From Paraflavisolibacter caeni (GTDB taxonomy: Bacteria; Bacteroidota; Bacteroidia; Chitinophagales; Chitinophagaceae): a stretch of 36,460 bases of DNA. The position numbers and the translations under genes were made by a program. The notes beneath the pieces were generated by a model. It saw only the letters and a list, made by a program, of their open reading frames with translations. It did no database searches and had not been told where the DNA came from. Of this stretch, positions 1 to 8,809 are shown piece by piece (the first letter of the stretch is position 1; every line of letters begins with the position of its first letter). The DNA is taken from the NCBI RefSeq assembly GCF_025628885.1, contig NZ_JAOTIF010000039.1, positions 1-36,460 on the forward strand. The letters are read 5' to 3'.

Positions 1-85
1 TGTTCATATTTTTTTCAGCAGTAAATGCTGACTGAAGCACCCGCTTTTGTGCGATAAAATTATGCATATCCTTTCCGAAAAGCGA

Positions 86-101
86 GCGCAAACGTTTGTG
101 C
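86..101. promoter_or_regulatory. LacI-family-like operator palindrome
   Basis: The 16-bp sequence GCGCAAACGTTTGTGC is an almost perfect palindrome, with one mismatched pair, centred on AAACGTTT. LacI/GalR-family operators often have a central CG and A/T-rich arms like these. It lies about 40 bp before the repeated operator motif in front of the first GH38-like gene, where a repressor or second activator could act. No LacI-type gene is in the window, so the assignment rests on sequence shape only. Confidence 0.3.
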
Positions 102-139
102 ATGATTCCTCCGTTAAGCGGATGCTAAAACGCTATAAG

Positions 140-204
140 GCAAAAAAAACATCAGAAATAGTCAATTTATCATTGATATGTGAAGTGTGATTGGATGAAA
201 TTTA
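140..204 (+). promoter_or_regulatory. Operator copy 1 and weak -7 box, first GH38-like gene
   Basis: This copy has GC at 140, an A-run, ACATCA at 149-154 and GTCAA at 161-165. These blocks have the same relative positions as in six other copies in the window. A weak -7-like box (GAAATTTA, 197-204) begins 49 bp after motif base 148. If the box is real, transcription would start near 210 and the GTG at 180 and ATG at 195 could not be used. The operator is better supported than the box. Confidence 0.5.
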
Positions 205-209
205 CAGCC

Positions 210-2969
210 ATGATGAAACTATTGTGCTGTCTAACCGTAAGTCTCTTTTGCATCAAATTCTTATCAGCCCAAAACTATGACCCGGCAAACACTTTGCCCG
301 GTAATGGGCCGCTGGCAACTGATGTATCGAATAAAAAAGGAGCGCCAACTAATTTGCAGCAGGTGGTAATTGTGTATAAAACCCATTTCGATATTGGGTA
401 TAGTGAAACCGTGCAACAGGTATTGCATGATTACCGCACTTCTATGGCCGACCTGGTGATTGATGCCATCGAAAAGAATAAAAATCAGCCTAAAGACAAA
501 CAATTTGTGTGGACTGTTTCCGGCTGGCCGATGAAACAGATATTATGGAATGGGCAGCCACCAGTGCGTAAAAAGAAAATCGAAGAAGCAATTACCAGTG
601 GTAATTTAAAAGTGCATGCATTTCCTTTCAGCATGCACGTTGAAACCTCCGATCCTGAAGATTTGGTAAGAGGGTTGAATATTTCCGCTACATTGGCCCG
701 TAAGTACCATCAGCCACTACCCATTAGCGCTAAAATGAGCGATGTGCCTGGGCAAAGCTGGATCATGCCAACCTTGTTGACTCACGCAGGTGTAAAGTTT
801 TATCATATGGGAGGCCCGGTGGTCAATAAGACCTTTGGATTGCCACCCTTTTTCTGGTGGGAAGGACCTGATGGTTCAAGGCTCTTAACCTTGTACAATA
901 ATGGATATGGCAGCAGTCCTTTGCCACCGGCTAACTGGCCTTTCAAGACCTGGGTATATATAAGTATGACGGGAGATAACCAGGGCCCGCCCTCTCCCGG
1001 AACAGTGGCAAAAGATATCGCCTTTTACCAGGAAAGGGGCATAAAGGCAACCGTAGGTTCTCTTGATGATTTCGCTAACCTGGTGCAAAAAGAAGATCTA
1101 AGCCATTTACCCGTTGTGCGCAGCGATATCGGCGATCCCTGGATACATGGTGCAATGTCTATGCCTGAGGCCAGCAAGCTTGCTCAGAATATTCGGCCTG
1201 CCATTGGTGGCATGGAGGCGCTCAATACGCTGGAAAAGCTATGGGGGATCTATCGTCCCGATATGACAGAAACAATAGCCAGTGCCCACGAAAATAGTTT
1301 GTTGTACAGTGAGCATACCTGGGGTTTGGCTAACCAGCACTATGTAAAGTTGCCTTATGGAAATGACTGGACCACCCGTTGGAAAAAAGGCTTGCCTCCA
1401 CAATACCAACTCCTCGAATCATCATGGAAAGACCATGCTGCCTATATCGACAACGCAGCTCGCCTGGTGACAAACCCATATAAGGATGCAGTAGCTGCAT
1501 TAGCCGACAATGTAAAAGCAGACGGTAAACATATTATCGTTTACAATCCATTGCCATGGTCCCGGAGCGGGGAAATTCAGTTCGATACCCGCCTCATTTT
1601 CGGAAATGATTTTGTTTCATTACAATCGGTTGATGGAGGGGAGCCCGTTGCTGTATCGCATGAATATGATGCGATTGAAGATAGCCAGCCTTTCAGCCGC
1701 TTTTACGTAAGTGATATTCCGGCCATGGGCTATCGGACTTTTGTTGCCTCGAAAACACCTGCTAAAGCACCGGCATTTTCCTTTAGTAAAGAACAGGGAA
1801 TCATAGAAAGCCCCTTCTTTAAGGCCCAATTGGATCCGCAAAAAGGAAGAATCGTCAGCTTAATTGATAAAAGAAGTGGCAGGGAACTGGTGGATGCAAA
1901 TGCGCCGCAGGGATTTGGCCAGTATTTTTATGAGCGCTTTAGCTATGCGCAGTTGGACAATTGGTTGACTCGCTCATTGTATCCTCAATACAAGGCGCAT
2001 AAGTTCGCTTTTGTAGCCTACGATATGCCAAAGGAAGAATCCTACCAATCCTTCCTGCCTCAGGATATGGAATTAAATATTGTACAATCTGCAATTGATA
2101 TTAAGGCAATATTGACAGGAAACTTAAAAACAGGTAATGAATCGCAACAGGTAAGTATGTCGCTTACCTTAAGTGGATTTGAACCCATTGCAGATGTAGA
2201 GCTCAGTTGGCAAAAGCAGCCCGACTCTTGGCCCGAAGCTGGTTGGATGTGTTTGCCATTTAAAGTAAGCAATCCATCCTTTCAATTGGGTAGGTTAGGA
2301 GCCAATGCCGATCCTGCAAAAGACATGAATGTGACCAATGCCAATCATAAATTGTGGTGGGTCAATACAGGTGCTGCTGTATATGATAGTACCACAGGTG
2401 CAGGCGTGGCAATTTGTTCGCCTGATGCGCCTCTGCTAAGTATCGGCGAACCTGGCGAATACCAGTTTGACAGTACGTTTACCAGCCGCAAGCCATATTT
2501 TTATCTGAATCTATACAACAATCACTGGCGCACCAATTTCCCTGCCTGGATAGGCCATGGACAAAGAATGAATGCAAAAGTCCGCTTATGGAGTTTCAAT
2601 AAGTTTAATGCTGAATCTGGCCTGTATACGCCTGCCATGGAAACCAGGGTGCCATTGATGGCGGCAGCTTCAAAACTAACTAAGGGACAATTGTCCCCTA
2701 CAAAATCTGGTATCAGCTTATCTCGGAAAGGTGTTGCCGTAACTGCATTTGGAGCCAACCCGGATGGCCGGGGAACGATATTGAGACTATGGGAACAGGC
2801 TGGAGTTTCCGGGAAATTGACCGTGTCACTCCCCGCTGAAGCTCCCTTCACATTTGCCCAGCCGGTAAATTTAAGAGGCGAAAAGCAGGGGCAAAAAATA
2901 CCAGTAATAAAAGGAAAGTTTTCTGTCGATGTACCAGCATATACGCCAGTTAGTTTAATTCTTGAATGA
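210..2969 (+). CDS. Secreted GH38-like (DUF5054-type) glycoside hydrolase
   Basis: Likely a secreted or periplasmic hydrolase of the DUF5054 group, whose N-terminal domain resembles GH38 alpha-mannosidases. A hydrophobic signal peptide ends in FLSAQ. A THFDIGY segment near the N-terminus has the His-x-Asp arrangement of the GH38 zinc site. SDVPGQSW about 120 residues later sits where GH38 enzymes have their nucleophile Asp, and SEHTWG may supply a further metal His. The C-terminal half is beta-rich. Starts at GTG 180 and ATG 195 are open in frame; ATG 210 (or 213) is preferred because it begins the signal peptide directly and fits the operator spacing. About 919 residues, similar to its paralogue at 32673-35402. 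It is a single-gene unit with its own operator and terminator. Family confidence is good; linkage and substrate cannot be read from the sequence. Confidence 0.85.
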   Translation: MMKLLCCLTVSLFCIKFLSAQNYDPANTLPGNGPLATDVSNKKGAPTNLQQVVIVYKTHFDIGYSETVQQVLHDYRTSMADLVIDAIEKNKNQPKDKQFVWTVSGWPMKQILWNGQPPVRKKKIEEAITSGNLKVHAFPFSMHVETSDPEDLVRGLNISATLARKYHQPLPISAKMSDVPGQSWIMPTLLTHAGVKFYHMGGPVVNKTFGLPPFFWWEGPDGSRLLTLYNNGYGSSPLPPANWPFKTWVYISMTGDNQGPPSPGTVAKDIAFYQERGIKATVGSLDDFANLVQKEDLSHLPVVRSDIGDPWIHGAMSMPEASKLAQNIRPAIGGMEALNTLEKLWGIYRPDMTETIASAHENSLLYSEHTWGLANQHYVKLPYGNDWTTRWKKGLPPQYQLLESSWKDHAAYIDNAARLVTNPYKDAVAALADNVKADGKHIIVYNPLPWSRSGEIQFDTRLIFGNDFVSLQSVDGGEPVAVSHEYDAIEDSQPFSRFYVSDIPAMGYRTFVASKTPAKAPAFSFSKEQGIIESPFFKAQLDPQKGRIVSLIDKRSGRELVDANAPQGFGQYFYERFSYAQLDNWLTRSLYPQYKAHKFAFVAYDMPKEESYQSFLPQDMELNIVQSAIDIKAILTGNLKTGNESQQVSMSLTLSGFEPIADVELSWQKQPDSWPEAGWMCLPFKVSNPSFQLGRLGANADPAKDMNVTNANHKLWWVNTGAAVYDSTTGAGVAICSPDAPLLSIGEPGEYQFDSTFTSRKPYFYLNLYNNHWRTNFPAWIGHGQRMNAKVRLWSFNKFNAESGLYTPAMETRVPLMAAASKLTKGQLSPTKSGISLSRKGVAVTAFGANPDGRGTILRLWEQAGVSGKLTVSLPAEAPFTFAQPVNLRGEKQGQKIPVIKGKFSVDVPAYTPVSLILE

Positions 2970-3042
2970 TTTGTTAACAACGGATTGGCAATTTCCATCC
3001 GTTAAAAAGTTTCTCATGTTAGATTATAGTTGATTAAGATCC

Positions 3043-3072
3043 GTAGGGGCTTTCTAGCCCCTACTTGTTTTT
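3043..3072 (+). terminator. Intrinsic terminator, dispersed GTAGGGGC family
   Basis: Perfect 8-bp stem (GTAGGGGC / GCCCCTAC) with loop TTTCTA, followed by TTGTTTTT. It lies 73 bp after the GH38-like stop codon. Near-identical hairpins occur at 13213, 14977 and 26321. The copy at 26321 also shares the upstream TTGATTAA context, so these are copies of one sequence rather than chance terminators. A weaker hairpin without a T-tail (arms around AACGGAT / ATCCGTT, 2979-3003) lies between the stop codon and this site. Confidence 0.8.
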
Positions 3073-3154
3073 ACTCCTAAAAGTAGTTTAACACAATTAG
3101 AGTTTCAGTAAGTTAAAATTAAAAACTACTTTCACGCAGCTTTGCTTGCCGACT

Positions 3155-3742
3155 ATGAAGACTGAGTTCTATGATGAAATAAAATTGCTTCACCTTTTGA
3201 AAGCTGGAGATACTGATGCTTACCTTCAATTATATAATAAGTATCATTCGGCTCTGTATGCGTATATCCTTCGTTTTATTAAAATTCCTGAACTTGCCGA
3301 AGATGTGCTACAGGAGGTCTTCCTTAAAATATGGGAAATTCGTGAGCGGATTAACCCTGATCTATCATTTCAGGCTTATTTATACCGGATAAGTAGAAAT
3401 AGTGTATTTAAGTTGGTAAAAAAGATTGCGGCCGATGAGGAGTTACGCAACCAGGTAGCCTACCATATCAGTGAAACAATTGAGGATGCTGATCTTAATT
3501 TACAATGGCAGCGCTATCATGAAATTTTACAAGCTGCTATTCATCAATTACCACCACAAAGACAAAAGATTTTTAAACTCTGTCGCCAGGAAGGCAAGAA
3601 ATATGAGGAAGTGGCAGCTGAACTGAATATATCACGCAATACTGTAAAGGAACATATGGTGCTTGCTGTAAAATTTCTTAAAGATTATGTTTCCAGGCAT
3701 GCTGATATTCAATTAATTATAGCATTATTTTTTCTTAAGTAA
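3155..3742 (+). CDS. ECF RNA polymerase sigma factor (FecI-like)
   Basis: Sigma-70 family extracytoplasmic-function sigma factor of about 195 residues. Region 2 is clear (YNKYHSALYAYILRF, then ELAEDVLQEVFLKIWE), and region 4 carries the helix-turn-helix (LPPQRQKIFKLCRQEG, then YEEVAAELNISRNTVKEHM). A TTG at 3146 would add three residues; ATG 3155 is preferred. The FecR-like anti-sigma gene follows after 182 bp, and a SusC with an STN signalling domain follows that. This is the classical order for trans-envelope induction: substrate loading of SusC is sensed by FecR, which frees the sigma factor. Its likely target is the SusC/SusD operon just downstream, which is inferred from neighbourhood. 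A TACTTTCA sequence at 3127-3134 could be its -7 box. Confidence 0.93.
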   Translation: MKTEFYDEIKLLHLLKAGDTDAYLQLYNKYHSALYAYILRFIKIPELAEDVLQEVFLKIWEIRERINPDLSFQAYLYRISRNSVFKLVKKIAADEELRNQVAYHISETIEDADLNLQWQRYHEILQAAIHQLPPQRQKIFKLCRQEGKKYEEVAAELNISRNTVKEHMVLAVKFLKDYVSRHADIQLIIALFFLK

Positions 3743-3762
3743 TTCAGCAACCTACCATTGAT

Positions 3763-3823
3763 GCTACCTCCCACTAGCCTGTTGTATTGAAGCTACATCC
3801 CACTATCCTGTTGTTGTATTCAA
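3763..3823. repeat. Imperfect ~30-bp direct repeat between sigma and fecR genes
   Basis: Two adjacent imperfect copies: GCTACCTCCCACTAGCCTG followed by TTGTATTGAA (3763-3791), then GCTACATCCCACTATCCTG followed by TTGTTGTATTCAAA (3792-3823). The copies differ at a few positions and by a 3-bp TTG insertion. They lie just after the sigma gene. The rest of the gap holds an A-rich block and CCACCCTT/GGGTAATATATA, which probably belongs to the fecR leader. No gene is visible in the gap. Confidence 0.6.
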
Positions 3824-3924
3824 AGCGAATTTCTTAAAAAAGAAAAAAAAGTTTCCTCCTGAACCACCCTTTCTTTTGTTTTTAGGGTAATATATATAAG
3901 GGTTCCGAAAATGACAATGATTAT

Positions 3925-5121
3925 ATGAACAAAGATGAGCATTACTATAGGGATTTATTAAAACGATATTTGGAAAACAGTTGTACGCCAACTGAAATTG
4001 GAGAAGTGTTGGATTTTTTGGAGAAGGACTCTTCTAACCGTTTATTGCTATTACAGTTAAAAGAACAGTTTTATAATACAGCAAATGAAAAAAATCAAAT
4101 AAGCAATAAACAAAGCGGTCGTATACGCGAAGCACTTTTAAAAAAAATAACTGAAGCACCGGTTATATCCATCAACAGGCGAAGGTGGCAATTTGTAGCA
4201 GCGGCAGCTGCCATTATTATGATGATTGGTATGGGTGCTTTTTTAATTATTTTCCAAAAAAATGCTCAGAAGCCGGAGGTTGTCAAAACAGAGCTAAAAG
4301 ACAAACGGTTTAAAAATGATGTACTTCCAGGTGGTAATAAAGCAGTGTTAACCCTGGCAGATGGTTCTGCCATTGTTCTTGATGATGCCCGGAATGGAGC
4401 ATTGGCCCAGCAAGGAAACACAAAGGTAATAAAGTTAGGAGGGAAGCTGGCCTATGATGTTGCAAATGCAGGGATAAAAGAAGTTTTATACAATACCATT
4501 GCCACTCCAAGGGGCGGTCAATACCAGGTAGAACTACCTGATGGAAGCCAGGTATGGTTAAATTCAGCTTCTTCTCTTCGATTCCCCACCACTTTTGTGG
4601 GTAAGGAAAGAAAAGTGGAAATCAACGGTGAGGCATATTTTGAAGTGGCTAAAAATAAATCCATGCCCTTTATTGTCAGTGTAAATGGTGCTGAAGTACA
4701 GGTTTTGGGTACTCATTTTAATGTCATGGCTTACAAGGAAGAATTTGATGTAAAAACTACTTTGCTGGAAGGATCTATACGGTTTGTGAGTGGGAACAAC
4801 ACCAGCCTGCTGAAGCCGGGACAACAAGCAAAACTCTCCAAAGAAGGACAGGTGAAAGTAGTAAATGATGTAGATGTTGATGAAGTTATAGCATGGAAAA
4901 ATGGCATGTTCAATTTTGAGAAAGTTGATATTGAAACAGTGATGAGGCAATTAGCACGTTGGTATGACGTAGAAGTGGTATATCAAAACGAAAAAGGTGG
5001 TGATCTGTTTCATGTAGAAATCCCACGAAATACTAAACTGTCTGATGCACTAAAAATATTGGAAGTTGCAGGAGGAGCAAGGTTTGAAATTGAAGGCAAA
5101 AGAATTAAAGTGTTACAATAG
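3925..5121 (+). CDS. FecR-family anti-sigma factor
   Basis: Inner-membrane anti-sigma factor or sigma regulator of 398 residues. The N-terminal cytoplasmic segment (about 1-85) should bind the ECF sigma factor. One transmembrane helix spans about 89-110 (VAAAAAIIMMIGMGAFLIIF). The periplasmic FecR domain covers about 190-290 (TPRGGQYQVELPDGSQVWLN, later GEAYFEVAKN and VQVLGTHFNVMAY). A DUF4974-type C-terminal domain follows at about 325-398 (GMFNFEKVDIETVMRQLARW), which is expected to contact the STN domain of SusC. The earlier ATG at 3911 stops after five codons, which supports the start used. It sits between the sigma gene and an STN-SusC, so the three probably form one signalling unit. Confidence 0.93.
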   Translation: MNKDEHYYRDLLKRYLENSCTPTEIGEVLDFLEKDSSNRLLLLQLKEQFYNTANEKNQISNKQSGRIREALLKKITEAPVISINRRRWQFVAAAAAIIMMIGMGAFLIIFQKNAQKPEVVKTELKDKRFKNDVLPGGNKAVLTLADGSAIVLDDARNGALAQQGNTKVIKLGGKLAYDVANAGIKEVLYNTIATPRGGQYQVELPDGSQVWLNSASSLRFPTTFVGKERKVEINGEAYFEVAKNKSMPFIVSVNGAEVQVLGTHFNVMAYKEEFDVKTTLLEGSIRFVSGNNTSLLKPGQQAKLSKEGQVKVVNDVDVDEVIAWKNGMFNFEKVDIETVMRQLARWYDVEVVYQNEKGGDLFHVEIPRNTKLSDALKILEVAGGARFEIEGKRIKVLQ

Positions 5122-5186
5122 ACAGACTGACTAATGTCGTTCCTGGAAGACAATGCCAGGGTATAAAATAAGTGGTTGACCTTAAT

Positions 5187-5217
5187 AAAAAACCGGAAGT
5201 GGTTCCAGCACTCCCGG
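5187..5217 (-). terminator. Minus-strand terminator-like hairpin between fecR and susC
   Basis: Read on the minus strand, CCGGGAGTG pairs with CACTTCCGG across a 7-nt loop, giving nine pairs with one G-U, and is followed by six T. On the plus strand the same bases have an A-C mismatch and no T-tail, so the signal is oriented against the surrounding genes. It could stop antisense transcripts entering fecR, or be a structured element in the susC leader. The 170-bp gap otherwise shows no gene. Confidence 0.45.
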
Positions 5218-5290
5218 CAAATAATTCAGGTTAACCCAATGGTAGACTCGTGTAATCTTTTATTGTTTAACCCTAAATCAAAACAAATTT

Positions 5291-8200
5291 ATGCATTTGA
5301 TTGCTTGTCGCAATCCTCTTCGTAAAAAGGGGATTGGAAAAACTTTGTTAATGATGAAGTTCACTGCCTTTTTATTGCTTGCCGTCTGTCTGAATGCCGC
5401 TGCCAATGGTTATGCCCAGAGGGTCAGTATTTCAGAGGAAAACGCTCCTTTAGAAAAAATATTCAGGGAAATCAGAACGCAAACCGGTTACACTTTTGTT
5501 TATAAAGAAGCCTTGCTTCAAAAAGCAAAAAAAGTTTCGGTAAGCATTAAAGATGCATCCCTGGAACAGGCACTGGATATTTGTTTGCAAGAACAGCCTC
5601 TTTCTTATTCCATTATTTCTAAAACTATAGTCGTCAAGGAAAAGGAATTGGTATTGATCAAAGAACAAATCTCTATTCCACCTCCACCCGTTACCATCCA
5701 GGGAAAAATCACTAATGATAAAGGCGAACCGCTTGCAGGTGCAAGTGTAATGGTGAAGGGCTCCAAGAGTGGAACTATAACCAATGATAAAGGTGAATTT
5801 GTTATCAATGTTCCTGACGATGCATCAAAATTGATCGTTTCCTACATAGGTATGGAAAATGCCGAAGTGAGCATCAAGGGAAAATCAAGTTTGAATATCA
5901 CCATGGCTGTTGCTGCTGCTCAACAGCAGGATATAGTGGTGGTAGGCTATGGCACACAGAAAAGAGCAAGTTTAACGACCGCTGTAACTTCTGTGAATAC
6001 CCGTGATATGTCTAATATCCCTACTTCCAATTTGTCCAATATCTTATCAGGTAGGGCATCTGGTGTATTTGTACAAACAGCAACTGGTATTCCTGGTAAA
6101 TCTTCTTCTGTAAGGATACGCTCTGCATCATCCTGGAATGCTTCCCCTCCATTATTTGTAATAGATGGCATCGTGAGAGATCAAACAGCATTTGATGCTT
6201 TAGATCCCAATCAGATAGATAATCTGTCTATTTTAAAAGATGCCGCTTCTACCAGCGTCTATGGATCCCGTGCATCGAATGGGGTTTTATTGGTAACGAC
6301 CAAAACAGGTAAAAAAGGAAAACCACAGGTGCAATTCAATTCCGTGTGGGGAGCTTATAGTAAGCCTGCAATACAATTCAAATACATGCCCTTGTTAAAA
6401 GCTGCAGATATCGTAAATAATTTATACGCTCCTGAGGTAAAATACAATGATTTTGACAAACAATGGATTGCTCAAAATAATCCAGATGGAAAGATTTATT
6501 ATAACGAAGTTTATCAGAATCCTTTCACCCAAAAGTATGGGTTGAATATTTCAGGTGGCAGCGATGACGTCACTTATTTTATAGGCGGTAACTATTATGA
6601 TGAGAAAGGTTTTCTGCCAAAACTGCACTATGATAGATATAATTTGCGTGGCAATATAGTAACCAGGCTGAATAAGGATTTATCAGTAGGGTTAAATCTG
6701 AATGTTAACAATGGCGACCGCAGGACAATTGTGAGCGCATTGTCTAATGATGAAGATTTGTCGGGCTTTTATGAAAAATTATTTTATTTGGGCGGGGGCA
6801 CAGCGCCTGCTTACATAGACGGGAAACCTGTTAACCCTAACTGGTTGGGGGGAAATCCTATTGAAGTGATGCGTAATGGTGGCTATAACAAATACAATGA
6901 CCAGCAAATTGATGCCTTGTTAACGACAGAGTATAAAGTGCCTTTTATGAAAGGACTTGCTCTGAAATTTGTGTACAGCAAAAATTTTGATAACAGGTTT
7001 ACGAAGTCTTTTGCACAAAAACATACCCTGTATAAGTTTAAAGCTGATCCAAATTCAAAAGCTGGCGTGTTAACTAATGAAGTAACAGGTACCGTGGAAA
7101 GTGGTCTGCCTACAACACCATATGTTGATAATACCAACGGCAAAACAAGTTCTTACCAACTAAATGGAATGATGACCTATGATAAAAAATGGGGGCAACA
7201 TTCTTTAAACGTTGTGACCGCCTATGAACAGGCAGAAGGATATTCTACTTATTCTTCTGTTTACAGGCAAAACTTCCCTTATTATGTTACCGATCAGTTT
7301 GCTTTCACCAGCCCCGCTTCAGCAGATGTGAAGGCGTCGGGATATGAAGCTAATTTACCTGCACGGGTATCTTATATTGGAAGGATTAATTATGATTTTG
7401 CAGGAAAATATTTAGCTTCTGTTTCTGCACGGGAAGATGGCTCAAGCAATTTCGCTAAAGAAAAACGATGGGGCCTGTTTCCTTCAGCGTCAGCAGCCTG
7501 GGTCATTTCAAAAGAATCTTTTTTTGATAACCTGGACAAAAGATCTTTCGTGGATTTACTGAAACTGAGGTTATCTTACGGTACTACCGGTAGCGATCCT
7601 TCTTTTAATTGGTTATGGAAAGAATTGTACAATGCTTCCAATACCACTTTAGCAATCGGCGATCCTGTTGTCAATTCAAGCATCTTAGCCTACAACGGTA
7701 TCTCTAATCCAAACTATTCCTGGGAAACGTCAAAAGCAATGAACGTGGGCGTTGACTTCAACTTCCTGAAGCATTGGAATTTCACTGCTGAATTTTGGTC
7801 AAAGAAAACCTATGATATTCTGGGCAAACGCATCTTGACACTGCCCATTGAATTTGGAGCAAACTTCCCTCCTGAGAATTATGGCAAAATGAATGCTAAA
7901 GGTTTGGAAGTCGAATTGAGTTATCTGAGGGCACAACTGTTTAAAGGATTTGAAATGAATGTTTCAGCCAATGTAGGATTGGCTACTACAGAGGTGGTTC
8001 AAATTGATGCTCCTGCCAATAGTCTGGAAGCTGAAAACCCCAATGGCAAGCCATTGAATGCATTAGTCGGTTACCACGCCACAGGTATTTTAAGAACGCA
8101 AAACGATCTGAAGGATTTGCCTGCCGGTTATACCATATTCGGCGCTGCGCCCGAGTTGGGAATGATGAACTTTGAAGATGTATCAGGTGCTAATGGAAAG

Positions 8201-8779
8201 CCTGATGGAAAAATTGATAATTACGACAAAGTAGTATTGTCTAAATATGGCAACATGGGAAACACCGCCGCCAGTTATAATGCAAACGCTTTATTTGCAT
8301 CAAACAATGCGCCCATTTCTTTTGGTCTGAATTTCAATTTTAAATATAAAGGCATTTCATTGGACATGCTTTGGAGTGGATTGGCAGGTTACAAAATTCT
8401 TTACAACGATCCTTGGGGACGCAGTTTCTCTGGCCTGGTGGCACCAACTTATTACGAAGACGCATGGACTCCTGAAAACCCGGATGGTAAAGCTCCAAAA
8501 ATTTTCCGTTCCGGCGATGCAAGAGAAAATGGATACAAAGTTCCCTCAACTTACAACATCTATAACGGCACATTTGTTAGATTGAAAAATTTGCAATTGT
8601 CCTACGATTTAGGCAGTATTTTAAATGGAAAAGCAGGTTTTAAATCTGCTGGCATATTTGTAAACGCTACCAATTTGTTCATCATTCGTGGTTTCAAAAA
8701 CTACGACCCTGAAACGTTTTCCGGCTCAAGCTATCCTGTAATGCGGACAGTGAATACAGGTATTAATTTCCAATTTTAA
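5291..8779 (+). CDS. SusC-like TonB-dependent receptor with STN domain
   Basis: Outer-membrane, TonB-driven oligosaccharide importer of 1162 residues. In order: signal peptide (MKFTAFLLLAVCLNAAANG, ending AQ), STN domain at about 50-115 (APLEKIFREIRTQTGYTFVY, then ASLEQALDICL), carboxypeptidase-like regulatory domain at about 133-210 (ITNDKGEPLAGASVMVKGS), TonB-box/plug from about 215 (DIVVVGYGTQKR; later LSILKDAASTSVYGSRASNG), and a beta-barrel ending in the aromatic GINFQF. ATG 5291 gives a long N-terminal lead; ATG 5351 (MMKFTAF) is an alternative. The STN domain is the part that signals to FecR, and the sigma/FecR genes lie immediately upstream. susD follows after 30 bp. Substrate specificity cannot be read from the sequence. 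Confidence 0.95.
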   Translation: MHLIACRNPLRKKGIGKTLLMMKFTAFLLLAVCLNAAANGYAQRVSISEENAPLEKIFREIRTQTGYTFVYKEALLQKAKKVSVSIKDASLEQALDICLQEQPLSYSIISKTIVVKEKELVLIKEQISIPPPPVTIQGKITNDKGEPLAGASVMVKGSKSGTITNDKGEFVINVPDDASKLIVSYIGMENAEVSIKGKSSLNITMAVAAAQQQDIVVVGYGTQKRASLTTAVTSVNTRDMSNIPTSNLSNILSGRASGVFVQTATGIPGKSSSVRIRSASSWNASPPLFVIDGIVRDQTAFDALDPNQIDNLSILKDAASTSVYGSRASNGVLLVTTKTGKKGKPQVQFNSVWGAYSKPAIQFKYMPLLKAADIVNNLYAPEVKYNDFDKQWIAQNNPDGKIYYNEVYQNPFTQKYGLNISGGSDDVTYFIGGNYYDEKGFLPKLHYDRYNLRGNIVTRLNKDLSVGLNLNVNNGDRRTIVSALSNDEDLSGFYEKLFYLGGGTAPAYIDGKPVNPNWLGGNPIEVMRNGGYNKYNDQQIDALLTTEYKVPFMKGLALKFVYSKNFDNRFTKSFAQKHTLYKFKADPNSKAGVLTNEVTGTVESGLPTTPYVDNTNGKTSSYQLNGMMTYDKKWGQHSLNVVTAYEQAEGYSTYSSVYRQNFPYYVTDQFAFTSPASADVKASGYEANLPARVSYIGRINYDFAGKYLASVSAREDGSSNFAKEKRWGLFPSASAAWVISKESFFDNLDKRSFVDLLKLRLSYGTTGSDPSFNWLWKELYNASNTTLAIGDPVVNSSILAYNGISNPNYSWETSKAMNVGVDFNFLKHWNFTAEFWSKKTYDILGKRILTLPIEFGANFPPENYGKMNAKGLEVELSYLRAQLFKGFEMNVSANVGLATTEVVQIDAPANSLEAENPNGKPLNALVGYHATGILRTQNDLKDLPAGYTIFGAAPELGMMNFEDVSGANGKPDGKIDNYDKVVLSKYGNMGNTAASYNANALFASNNAPISFGLNFNFKYKGISLDMLWSGLAGYKILYNDPWGRSFSGLVAPTYYEDAWTPENPDGKAPKIFRSGDARENGYKVPSTYNIYNGTFVRLKNLQLSYDLGSILNGKAGFKSAGIFVNATNLFIIRGFKNYDPETFSGSSYPVMRTVNTGINFQF

Positions 8780-8809
8780 CCTTCTTGTTGATCAGTAAAT
8801 GATTTATAA

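Noticed and set aside
2522-2998. A 158-codon minus-strand open frame
   Set aside because: Lies opposite the GH38-like coding region and has no protein-like features; a shadow frame.
3077-3134. Copy of the repeated operator before the first sigma gene
   Set aside because: A -7-like box exists at 3127, but no CATCA or GTCAA block lies at the required positions.
4564-4950. A 128-codon minus-strand open frame
   Set aside because: Antisense to the FecR domain coding region; no recognisable features.
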